A stretch of 9,060 bases of DNA from Candidatus Woesearchaeota archaeon (GCA_016185955.1 JACPMQ010000052.1:1-9060); one strand, 5' to 3'. Counted from the first letter of the stretch, positions 1-5,897 are shown. Notes: generated from the sequence alone by a model not told the origin. A program made the numbers and translations.

Positions 1-15
1 AATTATCCGTGCCTA

Positions 16-65
16 TATACTGCGGACTTTGACAATTATTACGGAAATCAAAGTCCGCTCGTATA
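16..65. repeat. Long intergenic hairpin (inverted repeat)
   Basis: An 11-bp perfect inverted repeat, GCGGACTTTGA (22-32) with TCAAAGTCCGC (48-58), surrounds a 15-nt loop. It is extended by TATAC (16-20) pairing with GTATA (61-65) across a small 1x2 internal loop, giving about 16 bp in all. It lies in a gene-free leader ahead of the pilin-like operon. Its right arm (GTCCG, three bases, GTATAG) recurs at 6075-6088 in another hairpin, also upstream of secreted-protein genes. Its role is unknown: RNA structure, protein-binding site or intergenic repeat are all possible. Confidence 0.6.
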
Positions 66-91
66 GTAAGAAGAAAGATGCGCCATTTTGC

Positions 92-127
92 CTAAAGCGC
101 GGCTCTGGAGCAGCCACTTTAGTTTTT
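92..127 (+). terminator. Terminator-like hairpin with T run
   Basis: CTAAAG (92-97) pairs with CTTTAG (117-122), and inside it GGCT (101-104) pairs with AGCC (112-115). Five T residues follow at 123-127. On the + strand this has the form of a terminator for something transcribed from the left of the window or from 1-90. Archaeal termination relies mainly on U tracts, so the hairpin may be incidental or part of a structured RNA. Confidence 0.4.
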
Positions 128-187
128 GACTTTTAGGATTTCTACTGTGCCGGAAAAACATAAAATTCTTATAGTCCACTTTTTAAA

Positions 188-754
188 GTGTTATACCGAA
201 AGAGGTGCATAACTATTGCTGGAAAATATTTTCTGAAGAAAGGATACTTTTTTGTTATTGATGCTGTGCTTGCCTTAAGCGTGCTTGCAATAGGCATTCT
301 TTTAGCGTTCACATTATACAGCAATGTTCCATCAAAAGAGCAATCAACAGTCTTATCTGAAGATTTAATGGACTTTCTGGTAAATAACAAAATCAAAGAT
401 ACAGATAACACTTATGCAAGTGTTAACGGCCAATTATGGAATTCCGGCAAGATAACCAATGCAGAAAACACATTATTGCAGCAAGCTGCAGAATTTTATG
501 CAATAAATGAGCTGGACATTGCGAATCAGTTTATAGCTGAGCTGACTAAAAATTCTTTGCCGAGCCAATACACATTTGAATTGTGGATAAATAAAAAGCT
601 GATTTACCCAAAAGAGCCTTCCCAGCAGCATCAAACGTCAAAAAATCAGGCAAATGTGCTTATCCCATCAAAAAAAATTGTTTATGGGATTTTAAATAAA
701 GATGATGGCAGCATGTTTGGTCCTTATGATGCAGAGGTATTAGTATGGCAGTAA
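188..754 (+). CDS. Type IV prepilin-like secreted protein
   Basis: A protein of about 180-188 residues. The basic N-terminus ends in KKG and is followed directly by a hydrophobic helix (FFVIDAVLALSVLAIGILL, roughly residues 21-39). This is the layout of archaeal class III signal peptides, which the prepilin peptidase cuts just before the helix. The rest is polar and has no cysteines. It was not matched to a named family. The start is unsettled. GTG at 188 could be leaderless from a weak AT-rich box near 159-166 (CATAAAAT). Alternatively a good Shine-Dalgarno (AGAGGTG, 201-207) sits 7 nt before an in-frame ATT at 215, with TTATAG at 169-174 as the TATA element. No in-frame ATG occurs before the helix. 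It overlaps the next gene by 10 nt, so the two are probably co-transcribed and may contribute to one surface structure. Confidence 0.75.
   Translation: MLYRKRCITIAGKYFLKKGYFFVIDAVLALSVLAIGILLAFTLYSNVPSKEQSTVLSEDLMDFLVNNKIKDTDNTYASVNGQLWNSGKITNAENTLLQQAAEFYAINELDIANQFIAELTKNSLPSQYTFELWINKKLIYPKEPSQQHQTSKNQANVLIPSKKIVYGILNKDDGSMFGPYDAEVLVWQ
201..207 (+). promoter_or_regulatory. Shine-Dalgarno that bears on the start choice
   Basis: AGAGGTG resembles the archaeal anti-SD complement and lies 7 nt ahead of an in-frame ATT at 215. It lies inside the coding sequence if GTG at 188 is the start. It therefore argues for a shorter protein beginning at a non-standard ATT codon, while a GTG start at 188 needs a leaderless transcript. 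Confidence 0.35.
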
Positions 755-1767
755 TTTCTAAAAAAATGCCAAAAACTACTGGAAAAAGAGGCATGTTCCT
801 GACATTTATCGCTATATCTTTGATAGCAGCCATCTTAGTCATATTTGCCCCTTATGATGCAAACCTGAAAGACAATATTCCTGTGACAAAAACAAGAATC
901 ACTTCTGTAAACAATTATGTGCTGGATTTGGAAAATGCATACCTTGAGCAGTCATTGTATGTAAGCAGCACCAAAGCCATTGCCTCATTAATACTTTATA
1001 TGGGGGAAAAAAAAGAGTTCCTGGCAAATTTCCAAGACTCGTTTTTGGAAGTTTTGCTTAAGGGGACCATTAATGGCGTTCCTATAGACACTATCACCGG
1101 GCAAAATATTATGAGCGGAAATAATTATAATGAGCTGCTGGAAAAAGTAAAATCTTCAGCGAAAAGCGCCTTGAATGTGGACACTTCTTTTGCTGTCAAT
1201 AAAGTTCAAGTATATCAGACGGGAGCATGGCTTGTAACCATTGATGCAGATGTTTCTTTTACAGTCTCGTCAGAAAGCGCTTCTTGGACTAAAAATGTCA
1301 AGGTTACCTCAAATGTGGAAGTTGAAAAGTTTAATGACCCTTACTATATTGCGAATACAGGAGGGCTTTACAAGAACAAGATAATTAATTCAAATCTAAA
1401 GCCAGAGGAGTGGAATGTAGAAAAAACAAGAGAGCATATAAGGCTTGGAACTTATGTGCATTGGGATGACAGCAAAGCGCCAAGCTTTTTAATGAGGTTT
1501 ACAAATGACATTAAGGCTTCAGGCTGCTGCGGCATTGAAAGCCTTGTTGACCCAAACAAATTAAAAGATTTAGGCTTAAACTCCAATGTAATGGAAAGCT
1601 ATGTTGACTATTTATTCTGGAGCCATGCCTTTAAGGAGCAGTGCGACAAGCTTTATGATGTTTCTTCCATACAAAGCGAGTTTCCCAATTTTAAATTTGA
1701 CTTTGAGCCGCTTATTCAATATAAAATACCATTGGAAGAAGCAAATGTGATATGCACAAAACCTTAG
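745..1767 (+). CDS. Single-pass membrane protein with large outer domain
   Basis: 340 residues. A basic N-terminus precedes one transmembrane helix at about residues 17-36, and the remaining 300 residues are predicted outside the membrane. The outer part has mixed helix and strand character. It carries four cysteines: an adjacent pair (C261, C262) in the segment SGCCGIESLV, plus C300 and C337 near the end, which could form disulfides outside the cell. Motifs such as FNDPYY (196-201) and SFLMRF (247-252) look conserved in style, but I cannot name the family. The ATG lies inside the end of the upstream prepilin-like gene with a 10-nt overlap, so translation is probably coupled and the products may work together, for example as a pilin-assembly or surface protein. 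That role is inferred from context only. Confidence 0.75.
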   Translation: MAVISKKMPKTTGKRGMFLTFIAISLIAAILVIFAPYDANLKDNIPVTKTRITSVNNYVLDLENAYLEQSLYVSSTKAIASLILYMGEKKEFLANFQDSFLEVLLKGTINGVPIDTITGQNIMSGNNYNELLEKVKSSAKSALNVDTSFAVNKVQVYQTGAWLVTIDADVSFTVSSESASWTKNVKVTSNVEVEKFNDPYYIANTGGLYKNKIINSNLKPEEWNVEKTREHIRLGTYVHWDDSKAPSFLMRFTNDIKASGCCGIESLVDPNKLKDLGLNSNVMESYVDYLFWSHAFKEQCDKLYDVSSIQSEFPNFKFDFEPLIQYKIPLEEANVICTKP

Positions 1768-1780
1768 TGCTACCACTCCC

Positions 1781-1800
1781 AAAAACTAAACAAAGTTTTT
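1781..1800 (+). terminator. Hairpin with T run after the membrane-protein gene
   Basis: AAAAACT (1781-1787) pairs with AGTTTTT (1794-1800) around a 6-nt loop, 14 nt after the stop codon. The T run supports termination on the + strand. The same T run forms the start of the TATA box for the next gene, so the site may separate two transcription units. Confidence 0.4.
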
Positions 1801-1803
1801 ATA
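1796..1803 (+). promoter_or_regulatory. TATA box of the wHTH gene
   Basis: TTTTTATA is centred about 30 nt ahead of the ATG at 1830. Archaeal transcription begins about 25 nt downstream of the box, which places the 5' end within a few bases of that ATG and implies a nearly leaderless mRNA. This is the main reason for preferring 1830 over the upstream ATG at 1752. Confidence 0.5.
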
Positions 1804-1829
1804 GACTACAAAAGAGTAATCATTTTAAA

Positions 1830-2273
1830 ATGAGTAATCCTATTTTAAAGACAAGCGCTGATGACCTTTATGAGCTTGTAAAATCACGCAAAAAAATATC
1901 CGTGGAGGAAACAGCCAAATTGTTGAATATTCCGCACTCTGTTACACAGGCTTTAGTGGATTTTCTTGTTGAAGAGCGAATTTTAGGAATCGAATATAAA
2001 TTTACCACCCCTTATATATACCTTAGCAAGCAAAGTGAAGAAAAACTTGCTGTTGAAGGCAAATTTACAAAAAAATTTGTGTCAAGGGATGATTTTTTCC
2101 AGAAAGCAAAGCAATGGGGCATTTCCATTGAAGAAGCTAACCATCTGTGGAGAAAATATCTGCAAGAAAATATTAGCCTCATCAAAGAAGAGTTTTATAT
2201 AAAGGCAAACTCAAGAAATATTCCCAAAGAGGAAATAGAGGAGCTTTGGAAAAAATATCAGGAGTATCTATAG
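1830..2273 (+). CDS. Winged-helix protein with C-terminal tandem repeat
   Basis: 147 residues from the ATG at 1830. Residues about 10-65 look like a winged helix: a helix, then VEETAKLLNIPHSVTQALVD (a helix-turn-helix), then a helix and a beta wing (GIEYKFTTPYIYL). The C-terminal half has two copies of a roughly 24-residue helical unit, residues 89-112 and 122-145. They share F, K, A, I, EE, LW and KY at matching positions, 10 of 24 identities at a spacing of 33. No signal peptide or membrane segment is seen, so the protein is cytoplasmic. An in-frame ATG at 1752 would add 26 residues, but that segment overlaps the previous gene and lies upstream of the TATA box. The gene is followed 19 nt later by the helical-repeat protein, and the two probably form an operon. 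It may be a regulator or an adaptor; the target is unknown. Confidence 0.7.
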   Translation: MSNPILKTSADDLYELVKSRKKISVEETAKLLNIPHSVTQALVDFLVEERILGIEYKFTTPYIYLSKQSEEKLAVEGKFTKKFVSRDDFFQKAKQWGISIEEANHLWRKYLQENISLIKEEFYIKANSRNIPKEEIEELWKKYQEYL

Positions 2274-2292
2274 AGAACGGCGGAATTTTTAT

Positions 2293-3279
2293 ATGGATGT
2301 TGATGAATTTTTGGATAGGGAAGTGCAGGTAAAAAAAAAGGTTGAGGTAGAAAAAAAGCCCATCATTGTGGAAGCTGAGGAGCAAAAAACCGCGGTTAAG
2401 CATTATTTTGAGCTTTGGAATAAAATTTCAAAGTCTAGATTTCAGTGGGATGCTGCTGCTTATGAAGAGATTAGCAAGGTGGCAGAAAGAGTAAAAGAAG
2501 ATTTAGCCAAGACAATTCCTGAAGTAAAAAGAAGGAGAGCCATAATAAAACAACTAATTGGAAAAACACTGATTCTGCTTGGAAAGAAAGACTATGCAGC
2601 TGCAACAAAACTTTACTCAGAAATATGCGAGATTAGGGACAGTTTGCCTGATTTTTTCCTAGAAGAAAGAAAAGAGCTAAACACGGAAATTTTTATGCTT
2701 TATGAAAAACTGCATGAGGACATTGATTCAAAATTTATAGCTGACTTTAAAGATTCTATTTCCAAAGTAAGAAGCCATATTCAGGATGCAGCCTCGCATC
2801 TTGATTCCAAGAATATGGAAGATGCAAAAAACTTCTATGAAAGGGCAATTGACGCATATACCTCAATGAGCGAGGGATTTTTACAGGAAAAAATAGAGCT
2901 TGGCGCGCAGCTTGCTGAGCTTTACAAGGATATAAGCATAAGCATGCAGATACAAAGCTTGCAGCAAAAGCTTGATAATAATAAAATTTTAAGCCACTCT
3001 CCTCCAAAAGCTGAAGACAAGCTAAGGTATTTATCAGGGATTGCGAGCAGAAGCAATAAAATTGATGCAGAAAAAGGCGCTCAAGGCAGCCAGTTGCACA
3101 GCATACAAAGCAAAAACCTCTTAAGCAAACTGATTGCAAGGAAATTAGACAGGGCAAAAGCTCACCTGCAAAAAAATATGTATGCGGATGCAAGGAGAAA
3201 TATAGAATCTGTGTTAAGAGTTGAGCCTGAAAATGAAGAAGCAAGACAGCTGCTCAAAAGCTTGCCTGTGGGGTATTAA
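2293..3279 (+). CDS. Helical-repeat / TPR-like cytoplasmic protein
   Basis: 328 residues, almost entirely helical and highly charged, with no signal peptide or membrane helix. The N-terminal 30 residues are rich in K, E and V and probably disordered. Two related units follow, at about 97-140 and 171-214. Each has the pattern (K/N)-x-(D/E)-A-x-x-(L/F)-Y, then a helix, then F-(F)-L-(E/Q)-E-(R/K)-x-E-L and LYxxL/I. A linker at about 225-275 rich in S, K and Q leads to a C-terminal TPR-like pair at 283-324, including RAKAHL, YADARRNIESVL and EPENEEARQLL. Such repeats usually mediate protein-protein contacts. No named family was recognised. The ATG at 2293 is chosen because it lies 19 nt after the wHTH gene and no earlier in-frame start is evident. 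Confidence 0.7.
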   Translation: MDVDEFLDREVQVKKKVEVEKKPIIVEAEEQKTAVKHYFELWNKISKSRFQWDAAAYEEISKVAERVKEDLAKTIPEVKRRRAIIKQLIGKTLILLGKKDYAAATKLYSEICEIRDSLPDFFLEERKELNTEIFMLYEKLHEDIDSKFIADFKDSISKVRSHIQDAASHLDSKNMEDAKNFYERAIDAYTSMSEGFLQEKIELGAQLAELYKDISISMQIQSLQQKLDNNKILSHSPPKAEDKLRYLSGIASRSNKIDAEKGAQGSQLHSIQSKNLLSKLIARKLDRAKAHLQKNMYADARRNIESVLRVEPENEEARQLLKSLPVGY

Positions 3280-3282
3280 TGC

Positions 3283-3402
3283 TCAACTTATAAGTGCAGC
3301 CAGATTCCTAGAATCAATCAAGGTGATATTTCCCGCAAATTCTTCAATATGCTCCATAGCATCAAGAATATCCTTTACGAATAATTTATTATCCCGCTTC
3401 AT
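3283..3402 (-). pseudogene. HepT-like HEPN remnant, truncated
   Basis: This short reading frame encodes 39 residues. It starts at an ATG that overlaps the stop of the MNT gene in an ATGA arrangement, the usual layout of MNT/HepT pairs. The product begins MKRDNKLFVKDILDAMEHIE, which matches the first helix of HepT (DUF86) proteins: a conserved LxxILxAxExIE-type start. Intact HepT is about 100-140 residues and carries the RNase motif R-x4-6-H near its C-terminus. Here the frame stops (TGA at 3283-3285) after the first helix and a few residues, so that motif is absent. The remaining DNA to the left belongs to the convergent + strand gene. It is most likely a decayed toxin gene, though the stub may still be translated. 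Confidence 0.6.
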
Positions 3403-3692
3403 ACTTTAAGCACTCCTTTAACAATATTGTTTCTCAATTCAGGCCTTATGCCGTTCTCTGAAACTACATCTACCTTTATTTTCAGCTTTTCCTCAAGGTA
3501 ATTGCCCAATCCTACAAAATCAAAAAGGGATGCATTAGGGTTAAATCTAACAAGAATGTCCACATCGCTTGTCTTTTTCTGCTGTCCTCTTGCATAAGAG
3601 CCGAATATGCCTAACTCATTAACATTGTACTTTTTCCTTAATTCAGCCTTGCTTGAAGCCAGTATATTTTGAATCTGTTTTAGTTTTCTCAT
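3399..3692 (-). CDS. mntA: MNT-type minimal nucleotidyltransferase (antitoxin)
   Basis: 97 residues from the ATG at 3692. Residues 28-48 (about) hold the polymerase-beta nucleotidyltransferase signature: GSYARG followed by SDVDILV, with the GS pair and two metal-binding aspartates in DVD. A third acidic residue lies in VDVV further on. The length is that of stand-alone MNT domains. In characterised HEPN/MNT modules such as MntA/HepT, the MNT protein AMPylates and silences the HEPN RNase. A GTG at 3701 could add three residues, but AGGTGG at about 3699-3704 makes a good Shine-Dalgarno for the ATG at 3692. Its partner downstream is reduced to a stub, so this is an orphaned antitoxin unless it serves a HEPN protein elsewhere. 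Confidence 0.8.
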   Translation of the reverse strand: MRKLKQIQNILASSKAELRKKYNVNELGIFGSYARGQQKKTSDVDILVRFNPNASLFDFVGLGNYLEEKLKIKVDVVSENGIRPELRNNIVKGVLKV

Positions 3693-3727
3693 TTCAGCCA
3701 CCTTTATAGTGTTGTGGATTTAACTCC

Positions 3728-3801
3728 TTTTTATTGTTTTCATTTTGAGCATAGCGAAAAATGAAAGCTTAAAAATCCTTGATTTTTATTGTTTTCATTT
3801 T
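3728..3801. repeat. Direct repeat of 19 bp, two copies
   Basis: The 19-base string TTTTTATTGTTTTCATTTT occurs at 3728-3746 and again, identically, at 3783-3801, 55 nt apart. The second copy also forms the right arm of the hairpin at 3757-3802. The pair lies between the MNT gene and the RHH gene. It could be a local duplication, or a low-complexity consequence of the hairpin sequence. Confidence 0.65.
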
Positions 3802-3802
3802 T
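3757..3802. repeat. AT-rich hairpin
   Basis: An outer stem AAAAATGAAA (3757-3766) pairs with TTTCATTTTT (3793-3802). An inner stem AAAAATC (3771-3777) pairs with GATTTTT (3781-3787) around a 3-nt loop, with an asymmetric internal loop between the stems. T-rich or A-rich tracts on both sides make it a possible bidirectional terminator. On the minus strand it sits downstream of the RHH gene. Confidence 0.55.
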
Positions 3803-3813
3803 TCCTTGAAATG

Positions 3814-3844
3814 TCAGAAACGCTTTGCGTTTCTGAGCATGCTC
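3814..3844. repeat. Perfect 10-bp hairpin plus adjoining palindrome
   Basis: TCAGAAACGC (3814-3823) and GCGTTTCTGA (3827-3836) pair perfectly around a TTT loop. The next bases form the 10-bp palindrome GAGCATGCTC (3835-3844), which reaches into the stop codon of the RHH gene. A stem this strong directly after a minus-strand gene may act as a terminator or mRNA 3' stabiliser, or belong to a REP-like intergenic repeat. Confidence 0.6.
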
Positions 3845-4061
3845 AAAAACCTTTGGCTTTTGACAAATACTCCAGAAAAGGCTCGTCCACTTTTGGAGGC
3901 CTTCCAGCCTTGCTTTTATTTGCCTCAGCAGCATATAAAACGCATTTTCTCAATGTGTTTGTAATCAATTCCTGCATCGTCATAAAATTGGCTTTTGCAT
4001 ATCCCTCTAATTCCGCGTACATTTCAGGGTTCAATGTCAATAATACTTTTTTGCCTGCCAT
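3843..4061 (-). CDS. Ribbon-helix-helix DNA-binding protein
   Basis: 72 residues. Residues 5-45 have the ribbon-helix-helix pattern: a short strand KVLLTLNP, then a helix EMYAELEGYAKAN, a turn, and a second helix MTMQELITNTLRKCV. Proteins of this kind (CopG/Arc-like) bind DNA as dimers and often repress their own operon or act as antitoxins. The C-terminal part (residues 50-72) is basic and proline-containing, with AGRPPK resembling an AT-hook core. No toxin gene is adjacent. A TATA box at 4093-4101 and the palindrome at 4128-4145 lie upstream and could be its promoter and operator. The start at 4061 is supported by the box-to-ATG distance. Confidence 0.75.
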   Translation of the reverse strand: MAGKKVLLTLNPEMYAELEGYAKANFMTMQELITNTLRKCVLYAAEANKSKAGRPPKVDEPFLEYLSKAKGF

Positions 4062-4092
4062 ATATAAATCAATATCTTAAAAATATTAACAG

Positions 4093-4101
4093 ATATATAA
4101 A
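4093..4101 (-). promoter_or_regulatory. TATA box of the RHH gene
   Basis: TTTATATAT on the minus strand is centred about 36 nt ahead of the ATG at 4061. That predicts transcription from about 4071 and a 5' leader of about 10 nt. The spacer also contains AACAGATAT, resembling AACAGATGT in the palindrome further upstream. Confidence 0.55.
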
Positions 4102-4127
4102 CCTTTTGGTCAATTCGCCCTACAATT

Positions 4128-4145
4128 TTATAACAGATGTTATAA
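4128..4145. promoter_or_regulatory. 18-bp palindrome, possible operator or terminator
   Basis: TTATAACA, GA, TGTTATAA forms a near-perfect palindrome overlapping the stop codon of purB and lying about 30 bp upstream of the RHH gene's TATA box. The minimal 2-nt centre is poor for an RNA hairpin but typical of a dimer-binding DNA site. Candidate binders are the adjacent RHH protein or the HTH domain of the neighbouring PurB. It may also help end purB transcription. Confidence 0.4.
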
Positions 4146-5798
4146 TTTTAACTCTCCTTTCCAGAAATTGCATATCTTCTCTGTTTTTTTTGCAGCAATT
4201 CCTGTATAATTTTCAGGATTATTGATTATGCTTAACTGCATCTTGCTGAATTGTTTAATATGGCTTTGCAGTGATTTTTCTTCCTTTATTAGTTTTGCCA
4301 ATGGCTTTTTTTCCAGTTGCGCTTTCAAAGTCAGCTGCCTTACAGCCTCATGCGCATCAGGATGATTATGGGCAGCAAGCAAAATGTATAATGGCTCAGC
4401 AACAATAAGCCCTTTGCTCATTTCAAAATTCTTTTTTAAATTTTTTTTATCGACAGTTAGGTTTTGCATTGTTTTATTTAATCTTATTATTGAAATGTAG
4501 AATGCCGTTAATATTTCCGGTATAAAGCGCGAGGAAGCTGAATTTGTCAAGTCTCTTTGGTGCTCTGAAATCTGGTCCATATAGACTGTCATAATCCTTG
4601 GCATAAATTCCTTCCACATGCTCTTTACATTTTCAAAATTTATTGGATTTCTTTTTTGCGGCATTGTTGAGCTTCCTACTTGCTTTGCAGCAAAAATTTC
4701 ATATATTTCCGCTATTTCTGACCTTTGAAGGCTGCGCATATCGTCTGATAAATTTGCCAGAATTCCGAAGCTTTGGGTTACCGCATTTATGTAGTCTGCA
4801 GTAAATTCCGCTTCAGGTATTTGCGTTGATATCGGCGAGGGCTTTAAGCCAAGCTCTGCAAGAACTTCGTTTTCAAATTTTTCAGGTTCATCAAAAAATA
4901 AGGATGATGCGTTATAGCTTCCGACAGCTCCTGCGATTTTCCCTCTCAAATTATTTGCAGTTTTTTTTATTTTTATTATAGAGCTGCCGAATCTTGAAAC
5001 ATACTGGGCTATTGAAAATCCAAATGTTATTGGCACTGCATGCTGCCCGTGCGTTCTTCCAATCTGCAGCGTATTTTTTTCCCTTAATGCGATTTCTATG
5101 AGCGTTTTTTCAAAATTAATTAATTCCGGAAGCAGAATTTCATTTGTAAACTCCTTGTATCTAAGGGCGTCTGCAGTTGAAATTATGTCATGGCTTGTCG
5201 CAGTAAAATGGACATAAGGCTTTGCCTCATCACTTACCTTATTTCTTATGCAGTTTACAAGCGCTCTTACATTATGCTTTAACTTGTCCTCTTCAGCATA
5301 AACTTCTTCTGCGGTTATTTTTTTTGCTGCATTCCAAATTTCCCGCGAAATTTTTTCACTGCAAATATTATGCTTTGCAAGAATTTTTGCCAAAGATGAC
5401 TCTACTTTTGCCATATACCTTATCATTGCATTTTCGCTCAGATACGGCTGCAATTTCTGGAATGTTTTTTCATCCCTTCCATAATAGCGGAAATCTATCG
5501 GGCTTATTGCATCAAAAAAACCCATTTTTTGTTTTGGAGATATGTCTTTGCTGTCAATGTTAAGCACGACTTGAATTTCCTGAAGCAAAGAGCTTTCATT
5601 ATTGGCGCTTATAATTATCTTGTTTTTCTGCTTTGTTTCCTTAACAAGATTAAATTTTTTGAAAAGCTTGATAGTTGAATGCACTTTTGCGGGAGAAATA
5701 TCTAGATTATTTGCTATATCGCGTATGTGCAGCCTCTCCTTCAAAATTAACTTTAAGATTTCAATGTTCTTTTTTGTGAATATCTCTGTTATGCCCAT
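4140..5798 (-). CDS. purB: Adenylosuccinate lyase with N-terminal HTH domain
   Basis: 552 residues. Adenylosuccinate lyase acts twice in purine synthesis: it splits SAICAR to AICAR plus fumarate, and adenylosuccinate to AMP plus fumarate. The enzyme part spans about residues 92-552, the usual 450-460. Family landmarks are SPIDFRY (99-105), FTATSHDI with H203 (catalytic-region His), GRTHGQHA (247-254) and the mobile signature loop GSSTMPQKRNP (375-385) with the catalytic serine. Ahead of it are about 90 extra residues resembling a winged helix-turn-helix: TKKNIEILKLI, HIRDIANNLDISPAKVHSTI as helix-turn-helix, then VKETKQKNKIIIS as a wing. The reading frame is continuous across the junction. 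The ATG at 5798 is supported by a TATA box 28 nt upstream, so the HTH part is transcribed and translated. The extra domain may make the enzyme a purine-responsive DNA-binding protein (inference). Confidence 0.95.
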   Translation of the reverse strand: MGITEIFTKKNIEILKLILKERLHIRDIANNLDISPAKVHSTIKLFKKFNLVKETKQKNKIIISANNESSLLQEIQVVLNIDSKDISPKQKMGFFDAISPIDFRYYGRDEKTFQKLQPYLSENAMIRYMAKVESSLAKILAKHNICSEKISREIWNAAKKITAEEVYAEEDKLKHNVRALVNCIRNKVSDEAKPYVHFTATSHDIISTADALRYKEFTNEILLPELINFEKTLIEIALREKNTLQIGRTHGQHAVPITFGFSIAQYVSRFGSSIIKIKKTANNLRGKIAGAVGSYNASSLFFDEPEKFENEVLAELGLKPSPISTQIPEAEFTADYINAVTQSFGILANLSDDMRSLQRSEIAEIYEIFAAKQVGSSTMPQKRNPINFENVKSMWKEFMPRIMTVYMDQISEHQRDLTNSASSRFIPEILTAFYISIIRLNKTMQNLTVDKKNLKKNFEMSKGLIVAEPLYILLAAHNHPDAHEAVRQLTLKAQLEKKPLAKLIKEEKSLQSHIKQFSKMQLSIINNPENYTGIAAKKTEKICNFWKGELKL

Positions 5799-5820
5799 AG
5801 CGCAAATAAAAACGTTTATT

Positions 5821-5830
5821 ATTTATAAAC
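5821..5830 (-). promoter_or_regulatory. TATA box of purB
   Basis: GTTTATAAAT on the minus strand is centred about 28 nt from the ATG at 5798. Initiation about 26 nt downstream of the box falls at or next to that ATG, so purB is probably expressed from a leaderless mRNA beginning with the HTH-encoding region. Confidence 0.6.
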
Positions 5831-5897
5831 TTTTCTATAGTTTAATACCCATTTTGTTTGTTTTTAAGTAACAATAATTTGCAGGTTTATGTTGTAT

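Noticed and set aside
1752..1829. Upstream ATG start for the wHTH gene
   Set aside because: It would overlap the previous gene and sit ahead of the TATA box at 1796-1803; the added 26 residues look non-coding.
2286..2293. TATA box for the helical-repeat gene
   Set aside because: The AT-rich string touches the ATG itself, so a transcript would begin inside the gene; co-transcription from the wHTH promoter is simpler.
2756..3244. Open frame on the minus strand of 162 codons
   Set aside because: It is the antisense of the helical-repeat gene; its composition (many C, F, L, Q) and lack of a promoter mark it as a shadow.
3728..3844. CRISPR array
   Set aside because: There are only two copies of the 19-bp repeat, the spacer is itself palindromic and no cas gene is present.
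3283..4061. RHH and MNT as one toxin-antitoxin pair
   Set aside because: They are separated by about 150 bases of hairpins, both are of antitoxin or regulator type, and neither is a toxin.
3745..4225. Several + strand frames opposite the RHH gene and purB end
   Set aside because: They overlap better supported minus-strand genes and lack any start signal or family match.
5222..5563. Open frame on the + strand of 113 codons
   Set aside because: It lies antisense to the purB core, is rich in L, F, H and C as expected from a shadow of a charged protein, and has no family features.
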